This document shows, piece by piece, positions 16,775-26,307 of a stretch of 64,000 nucleotides of DNA (positions are counted from its first letter, which is position 1; every line of letters begins with the position of its first letter). The stretch lies in the NCBI GenBank assembly GCA_938083085.1, contig CALLKX010000002.1:25813-89812 (forward strand), in the 5' to 3' direction. Source of the DNA: an uncultured bacterium. GTDB taxonomy: Bacteria; Planctomycetota; UBA1135; GCA-002686595. Position numbers and translations under genes: made by a program. The notes beneath the pieces are model-generated. The model had not been told where the DNA came from. It ran no database searches and saw only the letters and a program-made list of their open reading frames with translations.

Positions 16775-18418
16775 TCACTCCACCGTCATGACGAAGCGCT
16801 CGGAGCGCGCGACCCCGCCCGGCGCGGCCGCGTCGCGGACCCACCACTGCCCCTCGAGCTTGAGGCCCAGGAGCGCCGGAGTGGCGGTCAGCGGGAAGCT
16901 CCACGTCGCGTAGCCCGCGCCGGGGCCCACGCCGTCGAGCACGATGGGGCCGCCCGGCAGCGGCAGGGTGCGAAGACCAATCGCTCCGGGGAAACCGCCC
17001 AGGTCGAGCACACGCAGTCGCATGGCGCCGAAGGCGCCTCCGAGGCCTCCGGAGAGGCCCACACGGAAGTTCTCGGACCCCAGGAAGGGTGCCGGCGTCA
17101 GGATCAACTCCGGGGCCGTACCACCAGTGCCGGCCACCGCACCCAGGCCCGTGGGCTCGGGGTTCGGGACCGCGCGCTCGAAGCGCAGGGTCGGCCGGTC
17201 GAAGGGGTAGGACTCCGCGGCGACCCGGGGATCGGTGAGCGCGTGGAGGAACTCGGTGATGTCATCCACATCGGCCGGCGGGATGATCAGGCCGTTCAGC
17301 ACGGGGTCGAGGTTGTCGAAGCCGCCGCCGACGCCGGTGCCGTAGATGGCCACCGTGTCGCGCAGGTCCTGCATCTGGGGGGCACCGTTGTGGAACCAGT
17401 GGTTCCGCAGCGCCACGTTGCGCAGGGAGGGCGTCTTGAACTTGCCCTCGTCCCAGGGGTAACCCGTCACCGCCGCGCGGCCGATGTCCTCGGACGAGGG
17501 CCGCAGCGCGAGGGCGTGATAGTTGTCGTTCGCGAACAGCGGCGGCGTGTGGCAGACCGCGCAGGCAGCCGTGGACTCGAAGGCCACCATGCCCCGCTGC
17601 TGCTGGGCCGTGAGCGCGCCGGGGACGCCGCGCTGGAAGTCGTCCCAGGGGGTCTGGTCCGCGACGAGGGTCCGCTGGTAGGTCGCCAGCGCGAAGGCGA
17701 TCCGCACCGGCGTGATGTCGGCCGTGCCGAACGCCTGGGTGAACAGGTCGGGGTAGGTGGGGTGGGACTGGAGCGCGAACTGGACGTCCTGGGGCAGGTT
17801 CGTGGCGAGGGCCAGGGGCCGCGCGCCGGCGATCCGCGCCGAGAGCTCGGCGAAGCCCCGGGCCGGCTCCGCCATCTCCACGTCGGAGAGCAGCGGGCCG
17901 AGGGACTGCGACTCGAGGGCGCCGCCGGAGGCGATGGCCGTCGCGCCCGTCAGCGGGTCGGTGAACTTGCTCGTCGCTCGGCCGTCCCAGAACAGGTCCT
18001 GGAAGTAGCCCGCGGTGATCGGGCTCGGCGCGTAGCGCCCGGTGACCTGGGGCTCCAGCCCGAAGAGGGTCGACGGCGCGAAGTGGCCGAAGCCGTCCGT
18101 GTTGACGACGCCGGGCGACCCGAAGCCGTCGTCAGCCGTCCCGAACACCCCGTCCGGCCCCGGGAAGAGCGTCCCAGGTCCGGAGCGAAGCTCGGCGCCA
18201 CCCACGGAGGGAATGTGACAGGTGCCACAGGCCATGGAGCCGTCGCTCGAGAGCTGTTCGTCCCAGAACAGGACCTTGCCGAGGATCGCCTTCTCAGCGG
18301 TGACCGGGTTCTCCACCGGCGCTGCGGGGGCAGTCAAGTATCCCTGGGCCGAGGCAGCGCTGGCCAGGGCGGTGCCGACGAGGAGCGAGAGAAGGGGCGT
18401 GCGGACGACTTGGCTCAT
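16775..18418 (-). CDS. Di-heme cytochrome c peroxidase-family protein with C-terminal extension
   Basis: 547 residues with a signal peptide ending ASAASAQ. Two c-type heme sites are visible: Cys64-G-T-Cys67-His68, and CAVCH at about residues 285-289. The FWDGRATSKF and KTPSLRNVALRNHWFHNG phrases place it in the CcpA/MauG superfamily of periplasmic di-heme enzymes, which reduce peroxide or oxidise protein residues. Beyond the usual family end (about residue 400) there is an extra domain of about 140 residues, rich in Gly/Leu/Pro and ending WWVRDAAAPGGVARSERF-x5. That tail resembles the last 25 residues of the shared domain seen elsewhere in the window. The start is set by a TAGTAT element 6 bases upstream. 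Confidence 0.87.
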   Translation of the reverse strand: MSQVVRTPLLSLLVGTALASAASAQGYLTAPAAPVENPVTAEKAILGKVLFWDEQLSSDGSMACGTCHIPSVGGAELRSGPGTLFPGPDGVFGTADDGFGSPGVVNTDGFGHFAPSTLFGLEPQVTGRYAPSPITAGYFQDLFWDGRATSKFTDPLTGATAIASGGALESQSLGPLLSDVEMAEPARGFAELSARIAGARPLALATNLPQDVQFALQSHPTYPDLFTQAFGTADITPVRIAFALATYQRTLVADQTPWDDFQRGVPGALTAQQQRGMVAFESTAACAVCHTPPLFANDNYHALALRPSSEDIGRAAVTGYPWDEGKFKTPSLRNVALRNHWFHNGAPQMQDLRDTVAIYGTGVGGGFDNLDPVLNGLIIPPADVDDITEFLHALTDPRVAAESYPFDRPTLRFERAVPNPEPTGLGAVAGTGGTAPELILTPAPFLGSENFRVGLSGGLGGAFGAMRLRVLDLGGFPGAIGLRTLPLPGGPIVLDGVGPGAGYATWSFPLTATPALLGLKLEGQWWVRDAAAPGGVARSERFVMTVE

Positions 18419-18424
18419 GGTGGA

Positions 18425-18430
18425 ATACTA
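18425..18430 (-). promoter_or_regulatory. Probable -10 element (TAGTAT), leaderless start
   Basis: On the minus strand TAGTAT is followed by six bases and the ATG at 18418 of the di-heme peroxidase gene. Confidence 0.55.
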
Positions 18431-18608
18431 CCGCGGTCTCCGGGGGGGAGAAGGCCGCCATGCTTCCAGAGGAGAGGGCGCGCTCCTTGGTTCCAGGAGA
18501 TTGCGAGGCACCCTCAACAGCACCCCAGCGCACCTGAGTCTCAATGTCACCGAGACCAACGGCCACACGTGCTGGACCGGTGATAGGTGCTCCTTCGGAC
18601 CCGATCGC

Positions 18609-19673
18609 TCAATCCGGTCTGGCACGCTCGGGCAGGGGGAGTTGCGCCCCCCCACTTCGAGAAAATCTGAGAGAAGGCCGCTCCACCAGGGCGTAGCTGA
18701 GGCCGCCGAGGACGAGAGACAGCACGGCGGCACAGGGGCCGGTCCACCCCCCTTGACCTTCCGGCGAGTACGCCGCTGCCAGGGCGAGGGCCAGGGCGTG
18801 GTAGAGGTAGACGCTGTAGCTGATGCGTCCGAGCGCTGTCAGCGGCCGCCAGGAGAGCGTCCGCCGGAGCGCCGCGCCGGCCGGGACGATGCACGCCATG
18901 AGGACGAGCGACCAGAGCGCGGCGTGCTCCAGGAACCAGAGGTGGAAACGTCGGTGCGGGATCGCGTCGCCGACGATCCACGACGCCACGCTCGGCGTGA
19001 GCAGGAGCGCCCCCAAGGCCCCCAGCCAACCAGCGCAGGCGAGAGCCCGGCCCAGCCCTCCACGGATCGAGGCGACGCGGGGCGCAAGGACCGCCACGAG
19101 GGAACCCGACAGGAAGACAGGCATGAACGGCAGGACGTTCGGCGTGAAGTCCGGCGCCCTCGCCGGAAAGTCCGGCGGGAAGAGCCAGGACAGGGCCGCG
19201 ATCCCTGCGACCACCACACCGGCCCTGGCCGCCACCCCGGGGAGCGCCGACAGGATCAGGCCGAGGGCCGGCAGAGAGAGGTAGAAGAGCACCTCGACCG
19301 GGACCGTCCAGAAGTGCGCCTCCCCACGAATGAAGACGAGATGCTGCGACGCGACCTCGGGGGAGAACTCACCCAGCGCCACGTAGACGCCGAGGCAAAC
19401 CGCGTAGGCCGGGACCACGCGCAGGAGGCGCCGCAGGGCGAAGCGCCCCCACCCCACTCCGTCTTCCGCTCGGTCCAGGACCTGGGAGGTCAGGAGGAAG
19501 CTGGAGAGGATGAAGAAGAGGAAGACCCCGCTGCGGCCGATCCCGCTGGCGTCCAGGCCGGGGAGGACATCGTGGCCCCCGTTGCTCGCGTGGGACAGCA
19601 GCACCATGAGCACCGCGACTCCGCGGAGCCCGTCGAGCGGTTCAGAGCGCTTCACGGCCGTCAGGGTACGCAT
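18609..19673 (-). CDS. Acyltransferase 3 family membrane protein (OafA/YrhL-like)
   Basis: 354 residues and about ten membrane segments. The N-terminal LDGLRGVAVLMVLLSHAS motif holds the catalytic His, and RFALRRLLRVVPAYAVCL is the conserved Arg-rich second motif. FWTVPVEVLFYLSLP and SYSVYLYHALAL are also family hallmarks. Such enzymes transfer acyl groups to surface sugars or lipids. The frame extends 60 residues upstream, but those are low-complexity and would run into glnS, so the ATG before RTLTAVKRSEPLDG was chosen. It is divergent from glnS with a 50-base gap. No sugar-synthesis genes are nearby, so the acceptor is unknown. Confidence 0.9.
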   Translation of the reverse strand: MRTLTAVKRSEPLDGLRGVAVLMVLLSHASNGGHDVLPGLDASGIGRSGVFLFFILSSFLLTSQVLDRAEDGVGWGRFALRRLLRVVPAYAVCLGVYVALGEFSPEVASQHLVFIRGEAHFWTVPVEVLFYLSLPALGLILSALPGVAARAGVVVAGIAALSWLFPPDFPARAPDFTPNVLPFMPVFLSGSLVAVLAPRVASIRGGLGRALACAGWLGALGALLLTPSVASWIVGDAIPHRRFHLWFLEHAALWSLVLMACIVPAGAALRRTLSWRPLTALGRISYSVYLYHALALALAAAYSPEGQGGWTGPCAAVLSLVLGGLSYALVERPSLRFSRSGGAQLPLPERARPD

Positions 19674-19688
19674 GGGGCGGCGCCTGCG

Positions 19689-19694
19689 TACACT
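19689..19694 (+). promoter_or_regulatory. Possible -10 element (TACACT) for glnS
   Basis: TACACT lies 29 bases before the glnS ATG, predicting a leader of about 23 bases that is C-rich and has no Shine-Dalgarno. Confidence 0.4.
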
Positions 19695-19723
19695 CCTCCG
19701 CTCCAGAGCGCCCCCAGACCACC

Positions 19724-21427
<1,704 letters not shown>

Positions 21428-21464
21428 CTGGCGACGAAGCAGGGAACGGGCGGCGCGGGAGGGC

Positions 21465-21470
21465 TACAGT
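21465..21470 (+). promoter_or_regulatory. Probable -10 element (TACAGT), leaderless start of the YtkA-like gene
   Basis: TACAGT, preceded by GC, ends 6 bases before the ATG at 21477. It would drive the three overlapping genes 21477-24006. Confidence 0.55.
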
Positions 21471-21476
21471 GTCTCC

Positions 21477-22007
21477 ATGGGCTTCGTCTCTTCGGCCATC
21501 AGGCGCCACCCCACCCTCTCCCTGCCGTTCCTCGCGGTGCTGCTCCTCGGCTGCACTGGGGGCGAGACGCCGTCCGAGACGCCGTCCCAGGCGGCGGGGG
21601 TCGCTGTCGGACCGGTAGAGGCACGGCCGGACCGCCACGCCCTGAAGGTCGCCGAGCCCAGGGAGCTGCGGACCCGGGACGGCCTGCTCGTGATCTCGTG
21701 GTCGCCGGTGGGAGGCGAGGTCCCGGTGAACGAGCACTTCGAAGCCGACGTCACGGTGCGGCGCGCTGGAGCCAGCACCGCGGACGCCCCTTCCAACCCG
21801 CTCCTCGAGGATGCCGAGGTCTCGATGACCTGCTTCATGCCCGCCCACGGACACGGCATGCTCCGCGAGCCCCGTACCGAGCACATCGGCGACGGGGTCT
21901 ATCGGGTACGGGGGCTCCTCCTCCATATGGGCGGAGAGTGGTCGATCTCCATCAGCGCCTCCATCGACGGCCTCGCCTCCACCGCCGACGACGCGATCAC
22001 GCTGTGA
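21477..22007 (+). CDS. YtkA/FixH-like lipoprotein
   Basis: 176 residues. A lipoprotein signal ends at Cys26 (LLLGC), followed by a Ser/Thr/Pro linker. The C-terminal half (about residues 65-176) reads like the YtkA/FixH Ig-like fold, with phrases VNEHFEADVTV, MTCFMPAHGHGM and YRVRGLLLHMGGEW. The Cys119-x-Met121-Pro-x-His124-x-His126-x-Met128 run carries possible copper ligands; I infer this from residue types only. The stop overlaps the GTG of the di-heme enzyme, so it is the first gene of a coupled trio and may be the partner or substrate of that enzyme. Confidence 0.8.
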   Translation: MGFVSSAIRRHPTLSLPFLAVLLLGCTGGETPSETPSQAAGVAVGPVEARPDRHALKVAEPRELRTRDGLLVISWSPVGGEVPVNEHFEADVTVRRAGASTADAPSNPLLEDAEVSMTCFMPAHGHGMLREPRTEHIGDGVYRVRGLLLHMGGEWSISISASIDGLASTADDAITL

Positions 22008-23434
22008 GCACCCCGCCCTCCACCATCGGCGCTCGCTCGGCAGCGCTCGTCCTGGGCGTCCTCTCGACCGCCTGCGGTGGCGCCGGGCCCTCCCCCGGTC
22101 CTCCTGCGGACTCTCCGGCCGGCGCCGAGGCGCCCATCGCGGCCCCCATCAGCGAGGCGGCTGTCCAGGCTGCGCTCCGCATGTCACCGGTCCCACCCGG
22201 GCCCGAGGACCCCACCAATCGGGTCGACGTCGACCCGCAGGCGGCCGCGCTCGGGCGTCTGCTCTTCCACTCGTCCGCCCTCTCGAAGGACGGGGACGTC
22301 TCCTGCGCGACCTGCCACCTCCCCGAGCAGTCCTTCGTGGACGGCAGAGCCCTCGCCCTCGGCGTGCTCCCCCTCGAGCGGCACACCATGCCCCTCTGGA
22401 ACCTCGCCCACCAGCGCTGGTTCTTCTGGGATGGCCGCGCCGACAGCCTGTGGTCCCAGTCCCTCGTCCCCATCGAGGACCCCCTCGAACACGCCTTCAC
22501 CCGGGCCGGGGTGGCGCACGCGATCCACGACGACCCGGACCTCCGCCGGAGGTACGAGGAGGTCTTCGGGGCGCTCCCACCCCTGGGAGACAAGCTGCGC
22601 TTCCCCGCCATCGCGCGCCCCGTTCCTGCCAATGACCGCGCCCACCAGCTCGCTGACGAGCACGCCCGCGCGAACAGAGACGGTCAGGAGCACCACACCC
22701 ACCTGTTCGGGAGCGGCTTCCGGCACCCGCACCAGCGCGCCTGGGATGCCATGGCCCCCGAGGATCAGGAGGCGGTGACGCAGGTCTTCGTCCACGTCGG
22801 CAAGGCCCTCGCAGCGTTCCAGCGTCAGATCGAGTCCAGAGATGCCCCCTTCGATCGCTTCGTCGAGGGCCTGCGCGAAGGAGACGCCGCGAAGGTCGCG
22901 AGCCTCGACGACAGCGCCGCCCGCGGCTTCGAGCTGTTCATCGGCGAGGCGCGCTGCATCTCCTGCCACGGCGGCCCGCTCTTTACTGACCTCGAGTTCC
23001 ACGACACCGGAGTCCCGGAGGTCCCGGGCGCGCCCGTGGACGACCCCGGTCGCTCCCGCGGGCTCGAAGCCCTCCGCGCCTCGGAGTTCGGCGTGCGGTC
23101 TAGGTGGTCGGATGATCCCGAGGGGCCCGCGGGGGTGAAGGTGGACTTCCTGCCCGCGGCGGGCCACGGCCACGGCCCGGGCGAGTTCAAGACGCCGTCC
23201 CTTCGGAGCGTCGTCCACACCCCGCCCTACATGCACAATGGCGCTTTCGCGACGCTCGAGGAGGTGGTGGCGTTCTACGCCACACGAGAGACCGCGAGGG
23301 TGACAGGGACGACGGAGAAGATCCTCGTGCCCCTCGACCTGACGGAGGAGGATCAGGCCGACCTCGTGGCCTTCCTCCGCTCACTGACGGGCTCACCTCC
23401 CGACCTCGCGCGCCTCGGCGCGCCGACCCGATGA
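22004..23434 (+). CDS. MbnH-like di-heme cytochrome c peroxidase-family lipoprotein
   Basis: 476 residues. A lipobox ends at Cys24 (LSTAC). Two heme-binding sites are Cys101-A-T-Cys104-His105 and Cys318-I-S-Cys321-His322. WDGRADSLWSQSLVPIEDP is characteristic of the MbnH subgroup within the CcpA/MauG superfamily, and TPPYMHNGAFATLEEVVAFY near the C-terminus is a further family motif. MbnH of methanotrophs oxidises a Trp on its partner MbnP, creating a copper site. Here the partner slot holds a YtkA-like lipoprotein instead. The GTG start overlaps the upstream stop and its own stop overlaps the next ATG. It probably acts on the outer face of the inner membrane. Confidence 0.87.
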   Translation: MSTPPSTIGARSAALVLGVLSTACGGAGPSPGPPADSPAGAEAPIAAPISEAAVQAALRMSPVPPGPEDPTNRVDVDPQAAALGRLLFHSSALSKDGDVSCATCHLPEQSFVDGRALALGVLPLERHTMPLWNLAHQRWFFWDGRADSLWSQSLVPIEDPLEHAFTRAGVAHAIHDDPDLRRRYEEVFGALPPLGDKLRFPAIARPVPANDRAHQLADEHARANRDGQEHHTHLFGSGFRHPHQRAWDAMAPEDQEAVTQVFVHVGKALAAFQRQIESRDAPFDRFVEGLREGDAAKVASLDDSAARGFELFIGEARCISCHGGPLFTDLEFHDTGVPEVPGAPVDDPGRSRGLEALRASEFGVRSRWSDDPEGPAGVKVDFLPAAGHGHGPGEFKTPSLRSVVHTPPYMHNGAFATLEEVVAFYATRETARVTGTTEKILVPLDLTEEDQADLVAFLRSLTGSPPDLARLGAPTR

Positions 23435-24006
23435 CCGATCCCGAGGACCTCACCGGCCGCTCGTCTCGGAGAGACGCCACGGCACCGCCTCCGGGGAAGA
23501 GTCGGGCTCCGAAGCTCAACCGCCGGCTCCACCGCGTGGGCGCGCTGGTCTCCGCGCTCCCCGTCCTCGTCGTGGTGGTCAGCGGCCTCTTCCTACAGCT
23601 CAAGAAGGACTGGTCCTTCGTCCAGCCCCCGACAGTAAACGGGTCGACCACGGGGCTCGAGGTGGACTGGGACACCATCCTCGCAGGCGCCGCGAGCGTC
23701 GAGGAGGCAGGCATCAAGACCTGGGACGACGTAGACCGGCTGGATGTGCGGCCCGGCAAGGGCATGCTCAAGGTCCGCGGCAAGAACCGCTGGGAGGTCC
23801 AGTTGGACGCGGCGAGCGGCGAGGTGCTCCAGGCCAGCTACCGGCGCTCGGACCTGATCGAGTCCATCCACGACGGGTCGTTCTTCGCCGAGAGCGTCAA
23901 GCTCTGGGTCTTCCTGCCGGCTGCGATAATCCTGCTCGGCCTGTGGATCTCGGGCGTCTACCTGTGGCTGCTACCGCACCTGGTCAGGCGCCGACGCCGA
24001 GCTTGA
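23431..24006 (+). CDS. PepSY-associated transmembrane protein, short form
   Basis: 191 residues. A basic N-terminus leads into a first membrane segment (about 37-57, ALVSALPVLVVVVSGLFLQL). A periplasmic domain of about 95 residues has PepSY-like strands (WEVQLDAASGEVLQASYR), and a second membrane segment (about 158-180) ends in an Arg cluster. It is much shorter than four-helix PepSY_TM proteins. Relatives occur with iron or copper acquisition and redox genes. The ATG overlaps the stop of the di-heme enzyme, so it belongs to that operon and may anchor it or pass electrons. Its last 23 bases overlap the convergent sulfotransferase gene. Confidence 0.78.
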   Translation: MTDPEDLTGRSSRRDATAPPPGKSRAPKLNRRLHRVGALVSALPVLVVVVSGLFLQLKKDWSFVQPPTVNGSTTGLEVDWDTILAGAASVEEAGIKTWDDVDRLDVRPGKGMLKVRGKNRWEVQLDAASGEVLQASYRRSDLIESIHDGSFFAESVKLWVFLPAAIILLGLWISGVYLWLLPHLVRRRRRA

Positions 24007-24655
24007 TCGACTCGCCGTAGCCGTAGCGGCTGGCGGCATCCATCATCTCGTCCCGGAGACTTCCCGCCGGAAGGCGGTCCCAGTCAGCGCCGCTGAAGTC
24101 GCGCGACTGCCCCTGTCCTGGGGTCGCGGCCAGGACTCGCTGGACCGTGGAGCGGTCACGCACGAGCCCCAGGAGCGCGACAATCTCACTGACGCGGTCC
24201 CCCTCAAATTCCTCGGCGAGGAAGCGATGGTAGAGCAGGTCGTCGTAGTCCGCCGCGCCCTCGGCCATGCGGTTCCACTCGAGCCAGAAGCGCATGCACC
24301 TGACGAGGGGGCCGCCGAGCTTCGTCTCCGGCAGGAAGTCCTGCACGAAGGAGCGACGAGCCGAGGGGCTCTGGAAGAAGCCGGAGCTGTAGAGCCCCTG
24401 AACCGTCGCCAGCGGGTGCCGCACCTGATGGAAGATCACCGAGCGCTCGGGCAGCTTGCCCAGCACCGGGGCGGCGAGCCAGGAGGCGTCTCCCGCGAGC
24501 TTCGAGGGCCAGAAGAGGGTGCCGCTGCGCTGGTAGCTCTCCAGATTGAGAACGTCCTCGTGCCCACAGGGCGCACCGAGAGCCGTCAGGGACTGCGAGG
24601 TGAAGCGCAGCCCAGAGCGGGCGCAACCAGTGAGAACGAACAGGCGTGAAGGCAT
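23984..24655 (-). CDS. Sulfotransferase-family protein
   Basis: 223 residues. The N-terminal LFVLTGCARSGLRFTSQSL matches the 5'-phosphosulfate loop of PAPS-dependent sulfotransferases, and FHQVRHPLATVQGLYSSG matches the 3'-phosphate site (Arg and Ser). It would transfer sulfate from PAPS to a carbohydrate or other acceptor, but the acceptor cannot be told and no sulfate-activation genes are near. The open frame extends far upstream, but through low-complexity residues and across the LOG gene. The ATG before PSRLFVLTG, with an AAAGG four bases upstream, is the better start. The 3' end overlaps the PepSY gene by 23 bases. Confidence 0.82.
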   Translation of the reverse strand: MPSRLFVLTGCARSGLRFTSQSLTALGAPCGHEDVLNLESYQRSGTLFWPSKLAGDASWLAAPVLGKLPERSVIFHQVRHPLATVQGLYSSGFFQSPSARRSFVQDFLPETKLGGPLVRCMRFWLEWNRMAEGAADYDDLLYHRFLAEEFEGDRVSEIVALLGLVRDRSTVQRVLAATPGQGQSRDFSGADWDRLPAGSLRDEMMDAASRYGYGESIKLGVGA

Positions 24656-24768
24656 CACCTTTGTCTTCGACGCTGGCCACCGTCCACCTGAATTCGAACC
24701 GAGCATCTGAATCGAAGACCTGCGAGCGGAAAGGAATCGAGGGGGCTGGGCGCCCGCCGCCAGGTGGC

Positions 24769-24774
24769 TAGATT
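24769..24774 (+). promoter_or_regulatory. Probable -10 element (TAGATT), leaderless start of the LOG gene
   Basis: TAGATT, preceded by GC, is separated by 7 bases from the ATG at 24782. Confidence 0.55.
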
Positions 24775-24781
24775 GGCAGCC

Positions 24782-25396
24782 ATGAGCACCCGCCCCTCCG
24801 ACGGAACCCCCGCCCCTCGCCGCATCTGTGTCTTCTGCGCCTCCTCCACGGGGTCCAGTCCCGAGTACGCCGAGCTCGCCTCCCGTGTGGGGCGCACCCT
24901 CGTCGAGCGCGGCTACGGGGTCGTCTACGGCGGCGCCAATCGAGGCTTGATGGGCGAGGTCGCCGACGCGGCCCTCGAGGCTGGCGGCGAGGTCCTCGGG
25001 GTCCTGCCCTACGGCCTCCAGGCCATGGAGGTCGCCCACGAGGGCCTGACCCAGCTCGAGATCGTCGACACGCTCCACGAGCGCAAAGCCCGCATGATGG
25101 AGCTCTCCAGCGGGTTCCTGGTCCTCCCGGGCGGGCACGGCACCCTGGAGGAGTTCTTCGAGGTCCTCACCTGGCTCCAGCTGGCCATCCACGACCACCC
25201 CGTGGGCGTCCTCAATCACGCGGGCTTCTACGACCACATCCTCGCCCACCTGGACCACGTCGTCACCCAGGGCTTGCTCCGACCCGAGCACCGCAGCCTG
25301 CTGCTCGCGGACCACACTCTCGACGGGGTCCTCGACGCCATGGAGGCCTACCAGGCCCCGCCGCGTCCCACGTGGAATACCCGCCCGCGACCCTGA
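24782..25396 (+). CDS. LOG-family protein (cytokinin riboside phosphate phosphoribohydrolase-like)
   Basis: 204 residues with a Rossmann-like fold. ICVFCASSTGSSPEY begins the domain, VVYGGANRGLMGEVADAAL binds the nucleotide phosphate, and PGGHGTLEEFFEVLTW is the defining PGGxGTxxE motif with the catalytic Glu. Bacterial members cleave nucleoside 5'-monophosphates into base and ribose phosphate, and were long misnamed lysine decarboxylases. The ATG was chosen over an in-frame start 18 bases upstream because of the TAGATT element at leaderless spacing. The gene stands alone and is convergent with the MBL-fold gene. Confidence 0.93.
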   Translation: MSTRPSDGTPAPRRICVFCASSTGSSPEYAELASRVGRTLVERGYGVVYGGANRGLMGEVADAALEAGGEVLGVLPYGLQAMEVAHEGLTQLEIVDTLHERKARMMELSSGFLVLPGGHGTLEEFFEVLTWLQLAIHDHPVGVLNHAGFYDHILAHLDHVVTQGLLRPEHRSLLLADHTLDGVLDAMEAYQAPPRPTWNTRPRP

Positions 25397-25421
25397 GACC
25401 CACTCGGGGCTCACTCGGGGC

Positions 25422-26261
25422 TCAATCGGAGCTCGGGCGGATGCGGGAGACCATGACCTGAGTGCGCGCCGCAAGCTCGGCGGGCAGACGCTCGGCGACC
25501 AATCGTCGGGCCTCGGTGGGGCTGTGACGCGCCGAGACGTGGTTGATCAACAGATGCCCGCAGGTGAGCTGGTTGGCGAGGGCGGCGAGCTCATCCAGGT
25601 GGATGTGACCGAACTCCGCAGCTCGCGCTGGAGCCACGCGGTCGTCCAGGAAGGTCGCCTCGACGATCAGCCGCGGGGCAGCCATGACCTCCGGGTGGTC
25701 GCTCAACCCGCTGATCGAGGTGTCACCGGTGATGGCGAGGACGGGCTCGATAACGGCCTGGTGGATTGACTCCCCCGCTTCTCGACGCTCACGAATCTCT
25801 GCACGGCTGGCACCCGCGAGCGCTTCATTGAGACGCTTGCCCACGCGTTCGAAGAGGTAACCCTGGCTCGGAACGCGATGAGCGGTCGCGAAGGGGCGCA
25901 CCTGGAGGTCAGGCCGGAGCCGGAGCGCTTCGCCGGGCGGGAGCGGCCGGATCGTAGCGGCGAGCTCACCGCCATCCAGGCGGCGCCAGACCTCGAGCAG
26001 GGCCTCCACATCGCGCTCGATCCCCGGGGGCACCACATAGGTGGCCGGTGCCATCCCCCGTAGACCGCGCTGGGCCACGTGCTGCACGAGCGAACCCAGG
26101 TGATCGGCGTGGGCGTGGGTGATCAGCACCACGTCCCTCGCAACGGTCCGGTCGAGGATGACGCCGAGGTCGACGCAGACCTTGAGCGCTGGCAGGTCGA
26201 TGCAGGACGCGACGCCCCCCACCGACACACCGCTCACCTCCAGTCCGTCGAGTTCAAACAC
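25422..26261 (-). CDS. Metallo-beta-lactamase-fold hydrolase (RNase Z-like)
   Basis: 279 residues. The zinc motif is His49-Ala-His51-Ala-Asp53-His54 (THAHADHLGS). ATAHRVPSQGYLFER and LIVEATFLDDR are typical of the RNase Z/arylsulfatase-like branch of the fold, and LLINHVSARHS provides a late zinc-binding His. It is likely a cytoplasmic hydrolase, perhaps on RNA or a phosphodiester. It starts at GTG with a GGAGG about ten bases upstream, one of the few clear Shine-Dalgarno sites here. It is the last gene of a three-gene run after the PilZ and MshEN-like genes, which leaves open a role in cyclic-nucleotide turnover; that is only a guess from context. Confidence 0.88.
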   Translation of the reverse strand: MFELDGLEVSGVSVGGVASCIDLPALKVCVDLGVILDRTVARDVVLITHAHADHLGSLVQHVAQRGLRGMAPATYVVPPGIERDVEALLEVWRRLDGGELAATIRPLPPGEALRLRPDLQVRPFATAHRVPSQGYLFERVGKRLNEALAGASRAEIRERREAGESIHQAVIEPVLAITGDTSISGLSDHPEVMAAPRLIVEATFLDDRVAPARAAEFGHIHLDELAALANQLTCGHLLINHVSARHSPTEARRLVAERLPAELAARTQVMVSRIRPSSD

Positions 26262-26307
26262 CAGCAGGTCCTCCCGATCGCCCGAAGCGATCTGCGGCTA
26301 TTGGACC

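Noticed and set aside
23984..25474. A 496-residue minus-strand frame covering the sulfotransferase and the LOG gene
   Set aside because: Only the last 223 residues match a family. The rest is antisense to the LOG gene.
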